In this document: one piece after another, positions 1 to 5,952 of the stretch
Layout of the letters: the number at the start of each line of letters is the position of its first letter
Numbering within the stretch: position 1 is the stretch's first letter
NCBI GenBank assembly: GCA_015490695.1
Contig: WFXK01000052.1
Coordinates: 1 to 5,952, forward strand
Source: Bacteroidota bacterium
GTDB lineage: Bacteria; Bacteroidota; Bacteroidia; SpSt-205; S141-50
Reading direction: 5' to 3'
Length of the DNA: 5,952 nt
Position numbers and translations under genes: made by a program
Notes under the pieces: generated by a model
Database searches by the model: none
What the model was told of the DNA's origin: nothing
Seen by the model: only the letters and a program-made list of their open reading frames with translations

Positions 1-896
1 CGTAATTGCTTACCTACTTCCTTAAAAATTAACTGACAAATCTGCTGCACTTCATACGTAGAAAACCCCCAAGTTTCATAAAGATAAATTTGAATAAACT
101 GAATAAAAGTGATATCATTTGAAGAGCAATCTATAGAAAAATGTCCCTCTGCTGTGTGAATGCGTTTATAGTATTGCTGATAAAGCAGTGTTTTTAAAGT
201 ATGGTATTGCGCTGTGTAGACTTGTAGTTGGTGGTAAAGGTGTTTTTCAACAGCGGGATTGAGGGCCTTTAATAAAGGGATGAGTTGGTGCCGAATCCAA
301 TTTCTTTGAAAGCGAACCGAGCGGTTAGAGCTGTCTTCTCTATAAGGTTGTTGGTGAAGCGTTAAAAAAGTTTTGATTTGGGCTTTGGTTGCGAAGAGTA
401 AAGGACGGCGAATCCAACCGCGTGTCATTGGTATCCCTTGTAATAAAGAAGCATGTGCCCCTTTGAAAAAACGAAATAATAACGTCTCTATAACATCATC
501 TTTGGTGTGGGCTGTCAATAAAAAATCATAACCGTAAGTGTCCCGTAAATATTCAAAAAATGCATAACGTACGTTCCTTGCAGCTTCTTGTAACGATTGT
601 TTTTTATAGGCTTGCCATTCACTTTCTGAAACTTCATGATAATGGAAAGGGACGTTCCAGGTTGTGGCTAATTGTTTTACGAATTGGGCATCTGCATCGC
701 ATTCCTTAGGACGTAAGCGATAATTCACATGGGCGATTGCAAAATGGCACCTACTTAAATGAAGGATAAGTCCTAAAGCCACTGAATCACTCCCGCCACT
801 GATGCCTACTAAAAGTTTATCTTCTTTAGAAAACAAACGATTGGTTTGTACAAAGTCCCAAAATTGTTTGGTTAATGAATGGGAATCTTTAACCAC
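1..896 (-). CDS. tilS: tRNA(Ile)-lysidine synthetase TilS, 3' end cut off by the window edge
   Basis: TilS uses ATP and lysine to convert the wobble cytidine (C34) of the AUA-reading tRNA(Ile) to lysidine, so the tRNA reads AUA and is charged with Ile rather than Met. I translated the minus strand without meeting a stop from 896 to base 1 (298 codons plus 2 nt). The N-type PP-loop SGGSDS is at residues 33-38, preceded by KLLVGI. HVNYRLR follows, then HTKDDVIETLL (the family HxxDDxxET motif), GIPMTRGWIRRPL, and EDSSNRSVRFQRNWIRHQLIP. All of these are TilS hallmarks in the usual order. The start is GTG at 894-896: an in-frame stop lies only a few codons upstream, a purine-rich GAAAGAAGG sits just before the GTG, and this places the PP-loop at the normal distance. 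The gene begins inside the end of mltD (25-nt overlap), suggesting co-translation. The visible part covers the catalytic domain and the start of the C-terminal region; the rest lies outside. Confidence 0.95.
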   Translation of the reverse strand, partial: MVKDSHSLTKQFWDFVQTNRLFSKEDKLLVGISGGSDSVALGLILHLSRCHFAIAHVNYRLRPKECDADAQFVKQLATTWNVPFHYHEVSESEWQAYKKQSLQEAARNVRYAFFEYLRDTYGYDFLLTAHTKDDVIETLLFRFFKGAHASLLQGIPMTRGWIRRPLLFATKAQIKTFLTLHQQPYREDSSNRSVRFQRNWIRHQLIPLLKALNPAVEKHLYHQLQVYTAQYHTLKTLLYQQYYKRIHTAEGHFSIDCSSNDITFIQFIQIYLYETWGFSTYEVQQICQLIFKEVGKQL

Positions 897-2299
897 TGGC
901 CTTCTTTCAGGTCTTGATTAGGATGTAATTGGTTGATTGCTCGTAGTTGTTCTATAGAAATATGCGGGAAACGTTGTTGAATGCTCCACAGCGTGTCTTC
1001 ACGACGCACGCGGTAATATAAAAACTTTGGTTTCTGAATAGAATCGCTTGCACTCTCTTCGGGTAATGGAATAAAGATTTTTAGATAAGTTCCCGGACGC
1101 AAACGCTCATCATAGAGTCTATTCCATTTTTTAATAGAATCTACGGCGACTTCGTAGAGGTGGGCAATATCTTCTATGGTTTCCTCTTCTTGTACTTCAT
1201 GGAAGTGGATTTCTGTATTAGGGGGGGGCAGAATCACATAGGCTAAATTAGAGGAATCTATTTCGGCTTCGGTTTCTATGGTGGCTTCTGGAGCATTTAA
1301 CAGATGACGATTATAATAAAAAGCAGTAAAGGCTTCCGAAGGAATTCGCAACACATAAGGATAAGTAGTATAGGGAACAACACCCCGTCGTAGCTCCGGA
1401 TTTAATAAACGCAAAAGTTTTTCATCTACTCCCATGATTTTTGCTAAATAGCGTAAAGAGACTTTTTTTCTTAGGATGTGGATGGTATCGGTGTAAAAAG
1501 TATAATGGACGGGTTCTGGGTAAATGCCATGTTCTTTAGCGTATTCCATAGCGTAGTAAGCGGCGATAAACGCAGGAACATACCCTCGTGTTTCCCGTGG
1601 TAAATAAGGCATTAACTCCCAAACATTTCGTTTCCCACCTGCTTTTTTTATGGCTCTGTTCACGTTCCCAGGTCCACAATTATAAGCGGCGATAACTAAA
1701 AGCCAGTCTTTATAGATGCTATAAAGGCGTTTTAAGTATTTCGCTGCTGCTACGGTGCTTTTGAAAGGGTCTCTACGCTCATCAATATAGGAGGTGATTT
1801 TAAGTCCGTAGTAGCGTGCTGTGGGATAGACAAACTGCCATAGTCCAACGGCTCCTGCAGGCGAACGCGCCGTAGGCACTAAAGCACTCTCTATAACTGC
1901 CATGTACTTTAACTCCAAAGGTAACCCCTCACGGTCAAAAACCTCCTCTATGTAAGGAAAAAACAAAACACTCCTTCCTAATAACTTCGCTGTTAAATCG
2001 GGATATTTTTCAATGTAAACTTTTATAAACGCTTGCACCATTGGATTAACTTCCAGTGGGATGACCGACTCTAAAGCTTTTAAGCGCTCTTCTAACATTT
2101 CAGGGGATATAGTTGGGTCGTAAGGGGTTTTAACAGGGGTTTCTAATAAGGCTTTTTGCGGTGCTAAAAATCGTTCTTCTATTTGTTGCCAATAGACTAA
2201 GCTATCCAGTCGTTGTATCCAAGTTTCTGCTTCTTGTTGATAGGAAGATTGTGCTGCAAGGTACAGTCCCCACACCCATAAGATTGCCCAACGTTTCAT
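872..2299 (-). CDS. mltD: MltD-like membrane-bound/secreted lytic murein transglycosylase with LysM repeats
   Basis: This is a family GH23 (SLT-type) lytic transglycosylase that would cleave the MurNAc-GlcNAc bond of peptidoglycan to give 1,6-anhydroMurNAc ends, acting outside the inner membrane. The 475-aa product starts with a short signal peptide (basic MKRW, hydrophobic core, ending near LAAQ at 14-17). No lipobox Cys is visible, unlike E. coli MltD. The catalytic domain spans about 105-260: catalytic Glu137 in VIES, then SPAGAVGLWQF (146-156), AAYNCGPGNV (204-213) and YVPAFIAA (240-247), all diagnostic. Three LysM-like peptidoglycan-binding modules follow, at about 271-319 (divergent), 365-411 and 427-474. 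An upstream TTG would add 25 residues but would place them before the signal peptide, inside gatA, so I use the ATG at 2297-2299. It lies 4 nt after the gatA stop and its end overlaps the tilS start. A run of eight C in the coding strand encodes the proline linker before the second LysM. Confidence 0.93.
   Translation of the reverse strand: MKRWAILWVWGLYLAAQSSYQQEAETWIQRLDSLVYWQQIEERFLAPQKALLETPVKTPYDPTISPEMLEERLKALESVIPLEVNPMVQAFIKVYIEKYPDLTAKLLGRSVLFFPYIEEVFDREGLPLELKYMAVIESALVPTARSPAGAVGLWQFVYPTARYYGLKITSYIDERRDPFKSTVAAAKYLKRLYSIYKDWLLVIAAYNCGPGNVNRAIKKAGGKRNVWELMPYLPRETRGYVPAFIAAYYAMEYAKEHGIYPEPVHYTFYTDTIHILRKKVSLRYLAKIMGVDEKLLRLLNPELRRGVVPYTTYPYVLRIPSEAFTAFYYNRHLLNAPEATIETEAEIDSSNLAYVILPPPNTEIHFHEVQEEETIEDIAHLYEVAVDSIKKWNRLYDERLRPGTYLKIFIPLPEESASDSIQKPKFLYYRVRREDTLWSIQQRFPHISIEQLRAINQLHPNQDLKEGQWLKIPIH
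1221..1228 (-). repeat. Homopolymer of eight C (coding strand) inside mltD
   Basis: Eight G on the plus strand read as CCCCCCCC in the mltD coding strand and encode Pro358-Pro360, in the linker between the first and second LysM modules. Gain of one C puts TAA directly after the three prolines (360-aa product). Loss of one C runs 14 further codons to a TAG (about 374 aa). Either slip leaves the catalytic domain and first LysM but removes the last two LysM modules. This is a candidate slippage site, seen directly in the sequence; whether it varies is unknown. Confidence 0.85.
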
Positions 2300-2303
2300 G
2301 ACG

Positions 2304-3710
2304 TTATAAATAATGTTTGATAAAAGAGAAAAGTTGTGCTTCTTTGAACCAAGGTGCCATCCATTGGTGGGCAATAGGTAATCGCTCTACGCGCTCTTGA
2401 AAGGGAATAGAAATTGCTGGGATTCCAGTTAAATTAGCAAAGACTGTATAAATATCGTTTAGGTACATGGCTACGGGGTCGGGACGTTCATTGGCACGAA
2501 ATGCAGGCGTTGGTGTCGTAGGCGAAACAATAAAATCGTATTGCTTAAATAACTCTTCTGTATAATTTTTCATCAAACGTCTTACTTTTTGTGCGTGTGC
2601 ATAATAGGCATCGTAATACCCTGTTGATAACACAAAAGTTCCTAATAAAATTCTTCGTTTTACTTCTTTGCCGAAGCCTTGGCTACGAGTTTTTACATAA
2701 AGTTCTTCTATATCTTGTGCTTGAGCACGGAAGCCATAGCGTACGCCATCGTAGCGGGCTAAATTAGAAGAAGCTTCCGCAGTGGTTAATACATAGTAAG
2801 TGGGGACAACATATTCTAAGTAAGGGAATGCTACCCCTTCAACAACAATACCTTTGTTTTTGAGGTTTTCAATAAGTTTTTCCATTGCGTTTTTGATTTG
2901 TGGGTGTAGTGCGGGGTCTTCTAAGATTTCTTTGAAATAAGCTACTTTGGGGGGTTGTTGCCATTGGATAGTTTCCCAGGGTTCTACAGGTTGATTTACA
3001 GAAGTATTATCCATGGGGTCTTTACCAGCCATGGCTTGGTAGAGCAGGGCGGCATCCCGGACCGAGAGGGTAATAGGACCGATTTGGTCAAAGGAGGAGG
3101 CATAAGCGATGAGTCCGTATCGGGAGATGCGTCCATAAGTGGGTTTGAAGCCGATGACGCCACAAAACGCTGCAGGTTGTCGTATAGAGCCCCCTGTATC
3201 GCTTCCTAAGGCTGCTGTAACCATCCCTGCAGCAACCGCCGCCGCACTACCCCCAGATGAACCCCCAGGCACTCGGGTCAAATCTAACGGATGCCTCGTA
3301 GGACCATAATAAGAATATAAGTTCGCAGAACCCATAGCAAACTCATCACAATTTAATCGCCCTAAAATAATAGCACCTTTATCAATAAGTCGTTGTAATG
3401 CTGTTGCTGTATAGACCGCCTCATAACCTTCTAAAATCTTAGATGCTGCCGTTACCTTGTGTCCCTTGTAGCATAGGTTATCTTTAATCCCTAAGATAAG
3501 TCCCGCTAAAGGAGGTAAATCTTCTGGATGTTCATCATAAAAAGCAGCTTTTTGTAATGCCTCCTCTTCCCAAACTTCTATAAAGGCATTGATAGCGTTG
3601 TTTTGTTGTTGAATTTGTTCCAGATAATGTTGAACTAAGTCTGTGAAGCGTTGTTTGCCCGCTTTCAGTTCTTGTTGTAATGCATGGAAGTCCTTAGGAT
3701 GACTCCACAT
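2304..3710 (-). CDS. gatA: Aspartyl/glutamyl-tRNA amidotransferase subunit A (GatA)
   Basis: GatA is the glutaminase/amidase subunit of the GatCAB complex. It releases ammonia from glutamine or asparagine and passes it to GatB, which amidates misacylated Glu-tRNA(Gln) and/or Asp-tRNA(Asn) in the cytoplasm. The 468-aa product carries the amidase-signature triad: Lys76 in GIKDN, cis-Ser151 in PGGSSGGS, and nucleophile Ser175 in SDTGGSIRQPA. GatA-specific stretches DEFAMGSAN (122-130), GFKPTYGRISRYGL (187-200) and ASSFDQIGPI (204-213) distinguish it from general amidases, and the length is normal or slightly short. The usual glycine-rich GLPxGLQ near the C-terminus reads RLPIAHQ (443-449) and the tail is short, a mild divergence. 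The ATG start at 3708-3710 lies inside the end of tatA (17-nt overlap), after a purine-rich AAGAAAAAG. No gatB or gatC is in the window, so partner subunits must be encoded elsewhere, as is common. Confidence 0.95.
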   Translation of the reverse strand: MWSHPKDFHALQQELKAGKQRFTDLVQHYLEQIQQQNNAINAFIEVWEEEALQKAAFYDEHPEDLPPLAGLILGIKDNLCYKGHKVTAASKILEGYEAVYTATALQRLIDKGAIILGRLNCDEFAMGSANLYSYYGPTRHPLDLTRVPGGSSGGSAAAVAAGMVTAALGSDTGGSIRQPAAFCGVIGFKPTYGRISRYGLIAYASSFDQIGPITLSVRDAALLYQAMAGKDPMDNTSVNQPVEPWETIQWQQPPKVAYFKEILEDPALHPQIKNAMEKLIENLKNKGIVVEGVAFPYLEYVVPTYYVLTTAEASSNLARYDGVRYGFRAQAQDIEELYVKTRSQGFGKEVKRRILLGTFVLSTGYYDAYYAHAQKVRRLMKNYTEELFKQYDFIVSPTTPTPAFRANERPDPVAMYLNDIYTVFANLTGIPAISIPFQERVERLPIAHQWMAPWFKEAQLFSFIKHYL

Positions 3711-3870
3711 CTTTTTCTTGATTTTTTTCTTCTATGCCTGCTGCTGCTTTTCTGAATTCTCTTATGCCTTCTCCTAATCCTCGGGCGAATTCAGGAATTT
3801 TTTTCGCCCCAAAAAGGATTAAAATGACGACAGCGATAACGATAAACTCCGGTACGCCTAACCCAAACAT
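3694..3870 (-). CDS. tatA: Twin-arginine translocase subunit TatA
   Basis: TatA oligomerises in the inner membrane and, recruited by TatC, lets folded twin-arginine precursors cross. The 58-aa product has the complete family plan: FGLG at 2-5, Pro7-Glu8 at the membrane entry, a hydrophobic segment at about 7-20, the Phe20-Gly21 hinge, an amphipathic helix at about 23-45 (KKIPEFARGLGEGIREFRKA), and a short charged tail. The small size and short tail favour TatA/E over TatB. The ATG at 3868-3870 is chosen because the family begins MFG(L/I)G; a TTG ten codons upstream would add residues that do not belong to the family and would overlap the predicted promoter. No tatC is in the window. It heads the leftward gene train and its last codons overlap the gatA start. 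Confidence 0.95.
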   Translation of the reverse strand: MFGLGVPEFIVIAVVILILFGAKKIPEFARGLGEGIREFRKAAAGIEEKNQEKDVESS

Positions 3871-3888
3871 CGCTATAGACAATTTACT

Positions 3889-3901
3889 TTTGCAGGGCAA
3901 A
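3889..3901. promoter_or_regulatory. 13-bp dyad with LysR-type T-N11-A spacing
   Basis: TTTGC-AGG-GCAAA is a perfect 5-bp inverted repeat with a 3-bp centre, and its outer bases fit the T-N11-A rule of LysR-family operators. It lies between the divergent tatA and oxyR genes and overlaps four bases of the predicted tatA -7 box. A shorter relative, TTTG-C-CAAA, is at 3957-3965 just before the oxyR ATG. LysR regulators usually bind in the divergent region beside their own gene, so OxyR binding here is a reasonable inference. A 5-bp arm can arise by chance in AT-rich DNA. Confidence 0.35.
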
Positions 3902-3927
3902 TTTAGAAAAAATACCTTGCAACGAAA
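3898..3927 (-). promoter_or_regulatory. Candidate Bacteroidota-type promoter for the tatA-gatA-mltD-tilS train
   Basis: On the minus strand TAAATTTG (3905 down to 3898) matches the Bacteroidota -7 consensus TAnnTTTG exactly. It lies 27 nt before the tatA ATG, which suits a short leader. Eighteen bases upstream is TTTC (3927-3924), a 3-of-4 match to the -33 element TTTG. The -7 box is convincing and the -33 box weak. Position in the only intergenic gap supports it. Confidence 0.5.
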
Positions 3928-3952
3928 TCTATGAAGTTTGTGAACAATCTTT

Positions 3953-3960
3953 TATCTTTG
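3953..3960 (+). promoter_or_regulatory. Candidate -7 promoter element for oxyR
   Basis: TATCTTTG is an exact match to TAnnTTTG, ending 9 nt before the preferred oxyR ATG at 3970. The nearest TTTG upstream (3937-3940) leaves only 12 bases of spacing, too short for a normal -33 element. If used, transcription would begin almost at the ATG, giving a leaderless or near-leaderless mRNA. An alternative is TTTG at 3889-3892, 20 bases, then the poorer TACCTTGC at 3913-3920. Confidence 0.35.
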
Positions 3961-3969
3961 CCAAATCGT

Positions 3970-4917
3970 ATGAAGATTCCCCATTTTTCTCTTAGTGAAT
4001 TAGTCTATTTGGTTGCTCTGGATACTTATAGGCACTTTGGTAAAGCCGCAGAAGCCTGTCATGTTACCCAACCTGCTCTAAGTACACAAATCAAAAAATT
4101 AGAAGACATCTTAGGAGTACGAATCTTCAATCGCGGAACACAACCTTTAGAACCTACTCCCATAGGAAAACAAATCATAGAACAAGCACGAAAAGCCTTA
4201 AAAGAAATTTATCGTATAGAAGAATTGATTGTAGAAGAAAAGCGACAGCATCGCGGATATTTAAACGTAGGTATCATCCCTACGCTGGGACCTTATTTGT
4301 TACCGCGAATTTTAATTCCTTTAAAAGAACGTTATCCAGAGCTACGATTAAATATCCGAGAACTTTTCACTGAACAAATCATTTGGCATTTAAAAAGAGA
4401 CCTTTTAGACGTAGGGATTTTAGTTACGCCATTGAACGATGAGGAACTAACAAGCGAACCTTTATTTTATGAACCCATTTTGGCGTATGTACATCCTGAG
4501 CACCCTTTGGCTGAGCAAGCTACGGTTTCACTACAGGATTTAAAACGAAGTGAAATGTGGTTGTTGACCGAAGGACATTGTTTTCGGAATCAGGTTATTA
4601 ACTTATGTCGTGAAGATAATAGTTTTATAAAAGGGGTTTATTATGAAAGCGGTTCTTTAGAAGGTGTACAAAAGATGGTAGAAAATTATGGGGGACTCAC
4701 TCTATTGCCTGCGCTCATGGCAGAAGGGATTGCCCAAGAAAAACAACGTTATCTTAAACCCATAACACCAGAAACGCCATTAAGAGAAGTTAGTCTTCTT
4801 TTCCATCCGCCTGTAGTAAAAGAAACCAAAATCGCTATTTTGAAAGAATACATTCAAAAGAACGTTCCTCAAAGTTTTCTATCGCCTGATATAGGTGCAA
4901 TTGTACATTGGCAATGA
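3970..4917 (+). CDS. oxyR: OxyR-type LysR-family hydrogen-peroxide sensing regulator
   Basis: This LysR-type transcription factor would sense peroxide through a reversible disulfide and activate antioxidant genes. The 315-aa product has the N-terminal winged HTH at about 7-66 (LVYLVALDTYRHFGKAAEAC, then HVTQPALSTQIKKLEDILG) and a linker helix. The effector domain starts near residue 97 with IPTLGPYLLPRI, matching the OxyR peroxide pocket (Thr105). The decisive motif is EGHCFRNQVINLC: Cys204 and Cys213, eight residues apart and preceded by His203, corresponding to H198, C199 and C208 of E. coli OxyR. GGLTLLPAL (241-249) is also typical. I start at the ATG at 3970, not the in-frame ATG at 3931, because family members begin only a few residues before LeYLvAL and because a -7 element lies at 3953-3960, inside the longer version. 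The stop overlaps the start of the next gene (ATGA). It is divergent from tatA. Confidence 0.92.
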   Translation: MKIPHFSLSELVYLVALDTYRHFGKAAEACHVTQPALSTQIKKLEDILGVRIFNRGTQPLEPTPIGKQIIEQARKALKEIYRIEELIVEEKRQHRGYLNVGIIPTLGPYLLPRILIPLKERYPELRLNIRELFTEQIIWHLKRDLLDVGILVTPLNDEELTSEPLFYEPILAYVHPEHPLAEQATVSLQDLKRSEMWLLTEGHCFRNQVINLCREDNSFIKGVYYESGSLEGVQKMVENYGGLTLLPALMAEGIAQEKQRYLKPITPETPLREVSLLFHPPVVKETKIAILKEYIQKNVPQSFLSPDIGAIVHWQ

Positions 4918-5810
4918 AAAAAGTGGTTTTGTTCGTTAGTGTGTCTTTGTTGAGTGCACAAATCATAGATACTATGTGGGATTCGCGTGTTACGGTTTCC
5001 GATACAGTGAACAAGCGTTTGAATGTGGTAGATGGTTTTACGGTGCGGGTCATTCAGCCTAAACGACGGAATAGGAAAGGACTGAAAGTTCGCTATGGAA
5101 CTTCTTGGTATTATCTTCATGTGATTCAAGCCAATGAGGTTTACATTGATAGTGTGCGGCTGAATAATCATGGAAAGCGGGTGTATTTGTTGATTGCTTC
5201 ACCGGATAAAGTGATTCCTTGGCGTTTGCCCTCAGAATTAACAATGCAAGCCCAGTATCTAAAGGGAATGATTGACAATGTAGATAGTTTGATTAAAGCC
5301 TATCGTAAGAACATTCGTCGCAATGAGCGGGCTATAGATAGTTTACGTTGCTTATTGAAAGGCAAGCCTTATCGTCCAGATATACGGCGTAGAAAGCGCT
5401 TAGCACGGTTGTTAAAAAGGAAAAAAGATTCTACAGCAACCGATACAGTCATTCCACCTCCTATAGAATTGCCGTTAAGTGAAGAAGATGAGATGTTAGT
5501 CCGTGAACAAATTCACAAAAGGCAAAAAGAAATTCACTATTGGAAAAGAGAGATTAAGATTTATCGGGAGTTTAAAGCGAATAAACGGGGGCGGTCTGCA
5601 CCAAAGTTCTTTACTCGTTATTACTTCCGTCGTGGATTTAAATACGACATTTATGCACAAGTTTACGGGTTACCAACCTTTTATCGCGACCAACATTGGT
5701 TAAATCCTCCTATAGGCAAACCCAAATCGCCTAAGCACCGAGTAGAACATGGTGCTTTCGGTATCAAAACCTGGAAAGTGCGCATGGATAGTAAAAAGAA
5801 AGAAAAATGA
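4914..5810 (+). CDS. Unrecognised secreted or envelope protein, very basic, with signal peptide
   Basis: I do not recognise a family for this 298-aa protein. It begins MKKVVLFVSVSLLSAQ, a good signal peptide with a Bacteroidota-like end at about residue 16, so the mature protein is probably periplasmic or outside the inner membrane. Residues 41-104 look like small beta-structured sequence (GFTVRVIQP, YGTSWYYLHVI, KRVYLLIAS). Residues 112-148 are probably helical or coiled-coil, with DSL repeats (NVDSLIK, AIDSLRC). A strongly basic cluster follows at 150-171 (12 Lys/Arg in 22 residues), then a proline-rich break (IPPPIELP, 180-187), another charged helix at about 190-225, and an aromatic C-terminal block (FFTRYYFRRGFKYDIYAQVYG, 232-252). 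No catalytic motif is evident. The ATG overlaps the oxyR stop (ATGA), and its own stop overlaps the ruvX start the same way, so it is probably translationally coupled to both. A TTG two codons upstream is possible but less likely. Confidence 0.85.
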   Translation: MKKVVLFVSVSLLSAQIIDTMWDSRVTVSDTVNKRLNVVDGFTVRVIQPKRRNRKGLKVRYGTSWYYLHVIQANEVYIDSVRLNNHGKRVYLLIASPDKVIPWRLPSELTMQAQYLKGMIDNVDSLIKAYRKNIRRNERAIDSLRCLLKGKPYRPDIRRRKRLARLLKRKKDSTATDTVIPPPIELPLSEEDEMLVREQIHKRQKEIHYWKREIKIYREFKANKRGRSAPKFFTRYYFRRGFKYDIYAQVYGLPTFYRDQHWLNPPIGKPKSPKHRVEHGAFGIKTWKVRMDSKKKEK

Positions 5811-5952
5811 AGTATAAACGTATTTTAGCCATAGATGTTGGCTTGAAGCGGTGCGGATTAGCTTGGACAGACCCTCTACAAATCTGCGTTCAACCCCTTA
5901 AAGGAGTGGCAACGGACGCGTTAAAAGAAACCCTACAAACTTTATTCCAACA
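5807..5952 (+). CDS. ruvX: RuvX/YqgF-family putative Holliday-junction resolvase / pre-16S rRNA nuclease, 3' end cut off
   Basis: Only the first 48 codons are present. They read MKYKRILAIDVGLKRCGLAWTDPL in overlapping short pieces: RILAIDVG, then LKRCGLAWTDPL. This is the first RNase H-fold strand pair of YqgF/RuvX, with Asp10 of the D-x-G motif as the first metal-binding catalytic residue. The family is proposed to resolve Holliday junctions and, in E. coli, YqgF processes the 5' end of pre-16S rRNA. The usual Tyr of DYG is Val here, a mild change. The ATG overlaps the stop of the preceding unknown gene (ATGA), with purine-rich AAAGAAAA upstream. The rest of the gene lies beyond the window. 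Confidence 0.9.
   Translation, partial: MKYKRILAIDVGLKRCGLAWTDPLQICVQPLKGVATDALKETLQTLFQ

Noticed and set aside
2300..2374. TTG-initiated 25-residue extension of the lytic transglycosylase
   Set aside because: It would bury the signal peptide behind non-family sequence that overlaps gatA; the ATG at 2297-2299 fits better.
2955..3209. Open plus-strand frame of 84 codons
   Set aside because: It is wholly antisense to the highly conserved amidase-signature part of gatA and its product has no recognisable features.
3871..3932. E. coli-style OxyR site built from ATAG/CTAT elements (CTATAG at 3873-3878, CTAT at 3929-3932)
   Set aside because: The four elements do not occur at the required 11-base steps; only isolated tetramers are present.
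3734..3934. Plus-strand frame of 66 codons across tatA and the intergenic gap
   Set aside because: It is antisense to tatA, has low-complexity composition, and runs into the oxyR control region; it mirrors tatA codons.
4835..5244. Three overlapping minus-strand frames (72, 100 and 61 codons)
   Set aside because: They are antisense to the end of oxyR and the start of the unknown gene, overlap one another, and show no domain or ribosome-binding evidence.
5503..5703. Plus-strand frame of 66 codons in another frame of the unknown gene
   Set aside because: It is an out-of-frame shadow of a longer open frame with a signal peptide and coupled ends.
1..5952. Mobile element, defence system, CRISPR array, tRNA or other structured RNA
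   Set aside because: No terminal repeats, transposase or integrase motifs, direct-repeat arrays or tRNA-like folds were seen; nearly every base is assigned to a recognised or well-supported coding frame.

Overview
The window is a compact, almost fully coding, moderately AT-rich stretch of bacterial chromosome. It probably comes from the Bacteroidota or a close relative. Evidence for that: two matches to the TAnnTTTG -7 promoter element sit in the only real intergenic gap, Shine-Dalgarno sequences are mostly absent, export signals end in a Bacteroidota-like ...AQ, and the OxyR, MltD and RuvX proteins have the character seen in that phylum. I cannot name a genus.

Layout: two divergent gene trains leave a 99-base region (3871-3969). 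Leftward (minus strand) run tatA (58 aa, Tat translocase pore subunit), gatA (468 aa, amidase subunit of Asp/Glu-tRNA amidotransferase), an mltD-like lytic transglycosylase with LysM repeats (475 aa), and tilS (tRNA(Ile) lysidine synthetase, cut by the left edge). These genes overlap by 17 nt, are separated by 4 nt, and overlap by 25 nt respectively, so they look like one transcription unit. Rightward (plus strand) run an OxyR-type LysR regulator with both redox cysteines, an unrecognised 298-aa very basic protein with a signal peptide, and ruvX/yqgF, cut by the right edge. The last two genes each start inside the preceding stop codon (ATGA overlaps).

Most of the content is housekeeping: two tRNA-fidelity enzymes (GatA, TilS), a cell-wall enzyme, a protein-export subunit and a nucleic-acid-processing nuclease. 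The parts worth a second look are the unknown protein coupled to oxyR and ruvX, a dyad with T-N11-A spacing that overlaps the predicted tatA -7 box beside oxyR, and an 8-C tract in mltD where a one-base slip in either direction would remove two LysM domains. I see no mobile element, CRISPR array, RNA gene, phage gene or recognisable defence system.
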